Source: Streptomyces sp. Q6
Lineage (GTDB): Bacteria; Actinomycetota; Actinomycetes; Streptomycetales; Streptomycetaceae
Length of the DNA: 64,000 nucleotides
Direction: 5' to 3'
Assembly (NCBI RefSeq): GCF_036967205.1
Contig: NZ_CP146022.1
Span: 744,001-808,000, forward strand
This document shows, piece after piece, positions 59,654 to 64,000 of the stretch; positions within the stretch are counted from its first letter, which is position 1, and each line of letters starts with the position of its first letter. Below the pieces are notes generated by a model, which saw only the letters and a program-made list of their open reading frames with translations, had not been told where the DNA came from and did no database searches. Both the position numbers and the translations under genes were made by a program.

Positions 59654-60337
59654 TTGAACTTCCTCACCATCGGGCACCGTGGAGTGATGGGTGTCGAACC
59701 GGAGAACACCCTCAGGTCCTTCGTCGCCGCGCAGCGCGAGGGCCTCGACCTCATCGAGCTCGATCTGCATCTGAGCAAGGACGGCGCACTCGTCGTCATG
59801 CACGACGCCGATGTCGACCGCACCACCGACGGCAAGGGGCCGATCGCCGAGAAGACCCTCGACGAGCTGCGCACCCTCGACGCCGGGCGCGGGGAGCGGG
59901 TGCCTGTCTTCGAGGAGGTGCTCGACGCGGTCAGCGCCCCGCTCCAGGCGGAGATCAAGACCGCGGCGGCGGCCCGTGCGCTCGCCGAGGTGATGCTGCG
60001 CCGCGATCTGGTGCACCGCGTCGAGGTGATCTCCTTCCACGACGAGGCGGTCGCGGAGATCGCCCGGCTCGTGCCCGGGGTGCGCACCGCGCTCGTCGCG
60101 AGCCGCTACGGCACGGACGTGGTCGAGCGGGCGCTGGCCGTCGGCGCGACGACCCTCGTGCTGAACATCCGGCGCCTGACGCAGGAGATCGTCGAGCACG
60201 CCCGCAAGGCCGACCTGCGGATCATCGGCTGGGTCGTGAACACCCAGGACGACCTGCGTCTCGTCCGGGCGCTCGGGCTGGACGGCGCGACCACCGACTA
60301 CCCCGAGATCAAGCGCACCGGCCGCTTCACCGCGTGA
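59654..60337 (+). CDS. Glycerophosphodiester phosphodiesterase
   Basis: The product is 227 residues. NFLTIGHRGVMGVEPENTLRSF holds the first His and Arg-Gly, LDLIELDLHLSKDGALVVMHDADVDRTT holds the Glu, Asp and second His, LQAEIKTA the metal Glu, VISFHDEAV and IIGWVVNTQDDL the last strands. It hydrolyses glycerophosphodiesters to glycerol 3-phosphate and an alcohol. TTG 59654 places the HRG motif at residue 8, as in the family; GGAAG is upstream. No signal peptide, so cytoplasmic. Confidence 0.92.
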   Translation: MNFLTIGHRGVMGVEPENTLRSFVAAQREGLDLIELDLHLSKDGALVVMHDADVDRTTDGKGPIAEKTLDELRTLDAGRGERVPVFEEVLDAVSAPLQAEIKTAAAARALAEVMLRRDLVHRVEVISFHDEAVAEIARLVPGVRTALVASRYGTDVVERALAVGATTLVLNIRRLTQEIVEHARKADLRIIGWVVNTQDDLRLVRALGLDGATTDYPEIKRTGRFTA

Positions 60338-60346
60338 GCCGGACGC

Positions 60347-60877
60347 TCAGACCAGCGGCTTGACCAGCAGCTCGAACTGAAGGTCGGCGCGCTGCGGGAT
60401 GCCGAAGCGCTCGTCGCCGTACGGGAAGGGGCTCATCTTTCCCGTACGGCGGTAGCCGCGGCGCTCGTACCAGGCGATGAGTTCCTCGCGTACGGAGATC
60501 ACCGTCATGTGCATCTCGCGCACGCCCCAGGTCGCGGCCGCCGTGCGCTCCGCCTGCGCGATGATCTCCTTGCCGAGGCCGGCGCCCTGGAGGGCCGGGC
60601 TGACGGCGAACATCCCGAAGTAGGCGTGGTCACCGCGGTGCTCCAGCTGGCAGCAGGCGACGACCTCGCCGTCGCGCTCCACCGTGAGCAGCCTGCTGTC
60701 GGGGTCCTTGATGACGTCGAGCACGCCCTCCGGATCCGTCCGCTGCCCCTCCAGGATGTCCGCCTCCGTGGTCCAGCCGGTGCGGCTGGAGTCCCCGCGG
60801 TAGGCCGACTCGACGAGCGCGACGAGCACGTCGACGTCCTCCGGGGCGGCATCACGGTAGGTCAGGGCGGCGGTCAT
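60347..60877 (-). CDS. GNAT family N-acetyltransferase
   Basis: The product is 176 residues. The acetyl-CoA motif is FAVSPALQGAGLGKEIIAQAE (R/QxxGxG/A), preceded by LEHRGDHAYFGMF and followed by IAWYERRGYRRTGKMSPFPYGDE. Substrate unknown. ATG 60877 gives the family start; the upstream Met at 60958 adds a Pro/Thr-rich stretch. It is convergent with the phosphodiesterase and divergent from the VOC gene. Confidence 0.9.
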   Translation of the reverse strand: MTAALTYRDAAPEDVDVLVALVESAYRGDSSRTGWTTEADILEGQRTDPEGVLDVIKDPDSRLLTVERDGEVVACCQLEHRGDHAYFGMFAVSPALQGAGLGKEIIAQAERTAAATWGVREMHMTVISVREELIAWYERRGYRRTGKMSPFPYGDERFGIPQRADLQFELLVKPLV

Positions 60878-60956
60878 GGAGGGCTCTCCGATCTCGTACG
60901 GCTGTGGGCCTGTCGGCGCCGTCGAGGTTAACCCGGCCGCACTACTGTGCGTCGGC

Positions 60957-61349
60957 ATGGTTCACGTACTGAGCAGCAGGGTCCTGATCCGTCCCGGCGA
61001 TCCGGAGCGGTCGCGCGCGTTCTACGGCGAGACGCTGGGGCTCGCCGTCTACCGGGAGTTCGGCACCGGGCCGGAGCGGGGCACGGTGTACTTCCTCGGC
61101 GGTGGCTTCCTGGAGGTGTCGGGGCGGGCCGAGGGGCCGGTGGCGCCCGGGGTGCGGCTGTGGCTCCAGGTGGCGGACGTGCGGGCCGCGCACGAGGACC
61201 TCGTGGCGCGCGGTGCGCGTGTGCTGCGGGAGCCGGTCGAGGAGCCGTGGGGACTCGTCGAGATGTGGATCGCGGATCCGGACGGCTGCGAGATCGTCCT
61301 GGTCGAGGTCCCCGAGCGCCATCCGATCAGATACCGGCCCGGGATCTAG
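60957..61349 (+). CDS. VOC family (glyoxalase/bleomycin-resistance-like) protein
   Basis: The product is 130 residues with the two beta-alpha-beta-beta-beta modules of the fold: SSRVLIRPGDPERSRAFYGETLGL and YFLGGGFLEVSG, then VRLWLQVADVRAAHEDLVARG and EEPWGLVEMWIADPDGCEIVLVEVPE (short motifs in that order). The metal Glu in EMWIADPDG-CEI is present. Substrate unknown; resistance, lyase or dioxygenase roles are all seen in the family. Confidence 0.9.
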   Translation: MVHVLSSRVLIRPGDPERSRAFYGETLGLAVYREFGTGPERGTVYFLGGGFLEVSGRAEGPVAPGVRLWLQVADVRAAHEDLVARGARVLREPVEEPWGLVEMWIADPDGCEIVLVEVPERHPIRYRPGI

Positions 61350-61498
61350 GCCGATACGGACCACGCTGACGTGCGGCTTCGTGCCGTACGCCGGAGGATG
61401 GCGCTCAGTGTCGGGATTCGGCGGCGCCGATCCGGATACACATGACCGGCAACGCTCCTCGCCTGTCCGCACACCGTCCAGCCCAGGAGAGATCCGAG

Positions 61499-62929
61499 AT
61501 GACCACTCCCCGGAACACGAACGCTCCCCGAACCTCGACCGTGCCCAGGATCCTGATCGTGGGCGGTGGGTTCGCCGGGATGGAGTGCGCCCACAAGCTG
61601 GAGAAGACGCTGAAGCCCGGGGAGGCGGTCCTCAAGCTGATCTCCCCGATGGACCACCAGCTGTATCTGCCGCTCCTCCCCCACGTCGCATCCGGCGTGC
61701 TCACCCCGCAGTCCGTGGCCGTGCCGCTGCGCCGGATGCTGCGACGGACCTCGATCATTCCGGGTGGCGCCGTCGGCGTGGACCCGAAGGCGAAGGCCGT
61801 CGTCGTACGGAAGATCAACGGCGAGACGACCGTCGAACGCTACGACCATCTCGTGCTGACGCCGGGCAGCGTCACCCGGCAGTTCGACATCCCGGGCGTC
61901 GACCAGTACGCGGTCGGCGTGAAGACGCTCGCCGAGGCCGCCTGGATCCGGGACCACGTGATCTCGCAGCTGGACCTCGCGGCGGCCAGCTCGGACCCGG
62001 CCGAGCGGGAGGCGCGGCTCCAGTTCGTGGTCGTGGGCGGCGGGTACGCGGGGACCGAGACGGCCGCGTACCTCCAGCGCCTGACGGCGGCCGCGGTCAA
62101 GCGGTACCCGGGGCTCGATCCGACCGCCATCAAGTGGCATCTCGTCGACGTGGCGCCGAAGCTGATGCCCGAGCTGGGCGCGCGGCTCGGCGACAAGGCG
62201 ATGGCGATCCTGGAGCGGCGCGGCGTGCACGTGTCGCTCGGGGTGTCCGTGGCGAAGGCCACCGAGGACACCGTGACGCTGACCGACGGGCGGGAACTGC
62301 CCTGCCACACGCTGATCTGGACGGCCGGTGTCGCACCGAGTCCACTGATCGCGACGCTCGGCGCGGAGACCAACCGGGGCCGGCTCGTCGTCACGCCGGA
62401 GCTGACCGTTCCGGGGCTCGACGGGGTGTTCGCGCTCGGTGACGCGGCGGCGGTGCCGGACGTCGTCAAGGGCGGCGACGCGATGTGCCCGCCGACCGCG
62501 CAGCACGCCATGCGGCAGGGCTGGGCGGCGGCCCGCAATGTGCTCGCGGCGCTGCGCGGTACGCCGCTGACGCCGTACCGCCACAAGGACCTCGGGCTCG
62601 TCGTCGACCTCGGCGGCATCCAGGCCGTGTCGAAGCCGATGGGCGTGCAGCTGACCGGCCTCCCGGCGCAGATCGTCGCGCGCGGCTACCACCTGGGGGC
62701 GCTGCGCACGCTGACGGCCCGGTTCCGTACGGCGGCGAACTGGGGCCTCAACGCGGTCGCCGGTGACGACTTCGTGCGCACCGGGTTCCAGCGGCACCGG
62801 CCCGCCACCCTCAAGGACTTCGAGATGACGGACGCGTATCTGTCGCCGGAGGAGATCCAGAAGGTGGTCAGCGCCGAGGTCGCGGGGCGGTCGATGGCGC
62901 CGGAGAAGCCCGAACTGCCCCTGCACTAG
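61499..62929 (+). CDS. Type II NADH dehydrogenase-like flavoprotein
   Basis: The product is 476 residues. PRILIVGGGFAGMECAHKL is the FAD Rossmann motif, FVVVGGGYAGTETAAYLQRL the NAD(P) motif, LIWTAGVAP and VFALGDAAAVPD the late FAD motifs, and MCPPTAQHAMRQGWAAARNV the quinone-site region (AQxAxQ). The C-terminal helix that docks to the membrane in Ndh-2 is followed here by about 40 extra polar residues. It would pass electrons from NADH to menaquinone without pumping protons. AGGAGAG precedes ATG 61499. Confidence 0.92.
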   Translation: MTTPRNTNAPRTSTVPRILIVGGGFAGMECAHKLEKTLKPGEAVLKLISPMDHQLYLPLLPHVASGVLTPQSVAVPLRRMLRRTSIIPGGAVGVDPKAKAVVVRKINGETTVERYDHLVLTPGSVTRQFDIPGVDQYAVGVKTLAEAAWIRDHVISQLDLAAASSDPAEREARLQFVVVGGGYAGTETAAYLQRLTAAAVKRYPGLDPTAIKWHLVDVAPKLMPELGARLGDKAMAILERRGVHVSLGVSVAKATEDTVTLTDGRELPCHTLIWTAGVAPSPLIATLGAETNRGRLVVTPELTVPGLDGVFALGDAAAVPDVVKGGDAMCPPTAQHAMRQGWAAARNVLAALRGTPLTPYRHKDLGLVVDLGGIQAVSKPMGVQLTGLPAQIVARGYHLGALRTLTARFRTAANWGLNAVAGDDFVRTGFQRHRPATLKDFEMTDAYLSPEEIQKVVSAEVAGRSMAPEKPELPLH

Positions 62930-62936
62930 GCCGCGC

Positions 62937-63512
62937 TCAGGCCCGCGGGCCGCCCAGGCGCCCTTCCAGTTGCGACAGCAGCTCGCCCAGCAGGGCGCTG
63001 AGTTCGCTGTCGCGCCCGCCTTCGAGGCCCGCGAGGACCGTCGACTCGTACGCCAGCTGGCGCGGCAGGATCTCGTCGACGAGGGTGCGGCCCTCGTCGG
63101 TGAGGCTGAGGTGCGACACGCGCCGGTCGCGGGTGTCGCCGCGCCGCGCGACCAGCCCCCGCGCCTCCAGCTGCTTGAGGCGCTTGGTGACGGCCGCGCC
63201 GGAGGAGAACGTCTCGCGGGCGAGGTCTCCGGGGGTCAGTTCGCGGCCGGTGCGCCGCAGGGTGCCGAGCAGGTCGAACTCGGCGCGGGTCAGGCCCGCG
63301 TACCGCAGCGGGGCGTCCTCCGCCTGCTGGAGCAGCGCGGCGCACCGGTTGATCCGGCCGATGATCTCCATCGGGCCCGTGTCGATGTCCGGCCGCACGG
63401 CCTGCCACTGCCGGACGACGGACGACACGGTGTCGAGCGGCCGCGCTGCCGCTCCCGCCGTGTCTCGCTGCGTGCTCATGCCTGCCTGACCGGACCTTCC
63501 CTCGACCGTCAT
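62937..63512 (-). CDS. MarR family transcriptional regulator
   Basis: The product is 191 residues from ATG 63512, which overlaps the transporter stop as ATGA; ATG 63479 (180 residues, GGAAGG upstream) is the alternative. The winged helix is YAGLTRAEFDLLGTLRRTG, LTPGDLARETFSSGAAVTKRLKQLEARGL and the wing RRGDTRDRRVSHLSLTDEG (in that order, about 75-150). It is coupled to a FUSC-type transporter gene, so it likely controls that exporter. Confidence 0.9.
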   Translation of the reverse strand: MTVEGRSGQAGMSTQRDTAGAAARPLDTVSSVVRQWQAVRPDIDTGPMEIIGRINRCAALLQQAEDAPLRYAGLTRAEFDLLGTLRRTGRELTPGDLARETFSSGAAVTKRLKQLEARGLVARRGDTRDRRVSHLSLTDEGRTLVDEILPRQLAYESTVLAGLEGGRDSELSALLGELLSQLEGRLGGPRA

Positions 63513-64000
63513 CCGTGGGCGGCGCTGGGCTCCTCCGCCGTCCTGCCTCCAGTGTCGCCGACGGCGCCGGCCGCCTGGCGCCGCACCGTCGCCGCGAGCG
63601 TACGGTGTCCGGCCTGCTCGGCGGCGAGCACCCGCTCCTCGGGCAGGGCCCGCTGCCACCACTCGCCCGCGGCGGTGTCGGCGGCGGCGCGCAGCTCCAC
63701 CAGGGCGCCGACGAGCGTCCGGCGGGCCGTCTCCAGGGCGGCGTGGCCGGGCGCGGCCAGGGCGAGCGTGCGCTCGGCGGCGTCGCGCGCGGTGGTCGTG
63801 CGCTCCAGGGACCGCTCGATCTGGTCGCCGGCCCGCCGGTTCGTCACGGCGACGGCGGCGACCACGCCGACCAGCGCGCCGACCAGGGTGTCCACGACGC
63901 GGTCGGTGATCAGCTCACCGGGCTCCTGGAACCGGGCGAACTCGGTGACGAGCAGCGCCATCGGCGTGACGCAGAGGCTGCCGAGCCAGTAGTTGCGGGT
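63509..64000 (-). CDS. FUSC family (aromatic-acid/fusaric-acid type) transporter, C-terminal part
   Basis: The 5' end lies beyond the window. The visible 163 residues start NYWLGSLCVTPMALLVTEFARF, followed by a membrane helix (VVDTLVGALVGVVAAVAVT) and a long soluble tail with RRAGDQIERSLERTTTARD and LRAAADTAAGEWWQRALPEE. NYW-x-G-x(5)TP and the helix before a basic loop are typical of FUSC/AaeB-type efflux proteins. It overlaps the MarR start by 4 bases. Confidence 0.85.
   Translation of the reverse strand, partial: TRNYWLGSLCVTPMALLVTEFARFQEPGELITDRVVDTLVGALVGVVAAVAVTNRRAGDQIERSLERTTTARDAAERTLALAAPGHAALETARRTLVGALVELRAAADTAAGEWWQRALPEERVLAAEQAGHRTLAATVRRQAAGAVGDTGGRTAEEPSAAHG

Noticed and set aside
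1-64000. Biosynthetic gene cluster, prophage or integrated element
   Set aside because: No PKS/NRPS/terpene synthase core, integrase, phage structural gene, transposase or tRNA attachment site is visible.

Overview
The window is very GC-rich chromosomal DNA with codon use, regulator families and protein families typical of Streptomyces or a close relative (SHOCT-linked ABC exporter, DUF6421-type protein, RsbW-like anti-sigma kinase, Rv1733c-type membrane protein, AAA ATPase fused to a beta-helix, actinobacterial cysteine leader peptide). About 66 protein genes fill nearly all of it. I see no rRNA, tRNA, insertion sequence, integrase, CRISPR array, or PKS/NRPS gene. It reads as ordinary accessory-rich chromosome: many small divergent regulator/target pairs and short catabolic operons.

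Layout. 0-15 kb: an Asp/Glu racemase gene with an apparent one-base frameshift, an HpnB-like glycosyltransferase, a double TerD protein, a MOSC protein, an Rv1733c-like membrane protein, a beta-helix/AAA fusion convergent with a large membrane hydrolase, a DeoR regulator, a SRPBCC protein, a Cds1-like cysteine desulfhydrase and an anti-sigma ATPase. 15-21.6 kb: a translationally coupled SHOCT/ABC-ATPase/permease operon, then a TetR-cupin-DUF4865-phosphotriesterase cluster read the other way. 21.6-22.1 kb: a minisatellite of 29/30-bp units between convergent genes. 22-26 kb: an amino-sugar/tagatose-like locus (SIS isomerase/deaminase, class II aldolase, ROK regulator) divergent from a DeoR repressor. 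26-34 kb: two MFS exporters, a MarR regulator with a clear operator, a two-component system with a TTG-started response regulator, and a TetR/F420-type oxidoreductase pair with duplicated operators. 34-40.7 kb: geranylgeranyl-reductase-like flavoprotein, M20 dipeptidase, MBL hydrolase, two Nudix proteins (one fused to a P-loop kinase) and a STAS protein. 40.8-46.7 kb: secreted GH27 alpha-galactosidase, ROK sugar kinase, LacI repressor and a citrate-lyase-like aldolase. 46.8-50 kb: etfA/etfB, flavin reductase with an upstream Cys-codon leader peptide, and a thioredoxin-like protein. 50-56.6 kb: PlsC-like acyltransferase, a B3/4-transglutaminase operon and a DUF6421-SDR-threonine aldolase operon, the last two with striking promoter dyads. 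56.6-64 kb: LLM flavin oxidoreductase, nitrobindin, PadR, GDPD, GNAT, VOC, type II NADH dehydrogenase, MarR and the 3' part of a FUSC-type transporter.

The most informative observations are regulatory. Several promoters carry long perfect inverted repeats, several transcripts look leaderless (MarR/MFS pair, MFS at 26.3 kb, transglutaminase, the Pro/Ala-rich protein at 3.8 kb), and the flavin reductase has a probable cysteine-sensing uORF. The least explained proteins are the beta-helix/AAA fusion, the 817-aa membrane hydrolase beside it, the DUF6421 operon and the DUF4865 cluster. No computation or database search was possible; family calls rest on reading motifs.
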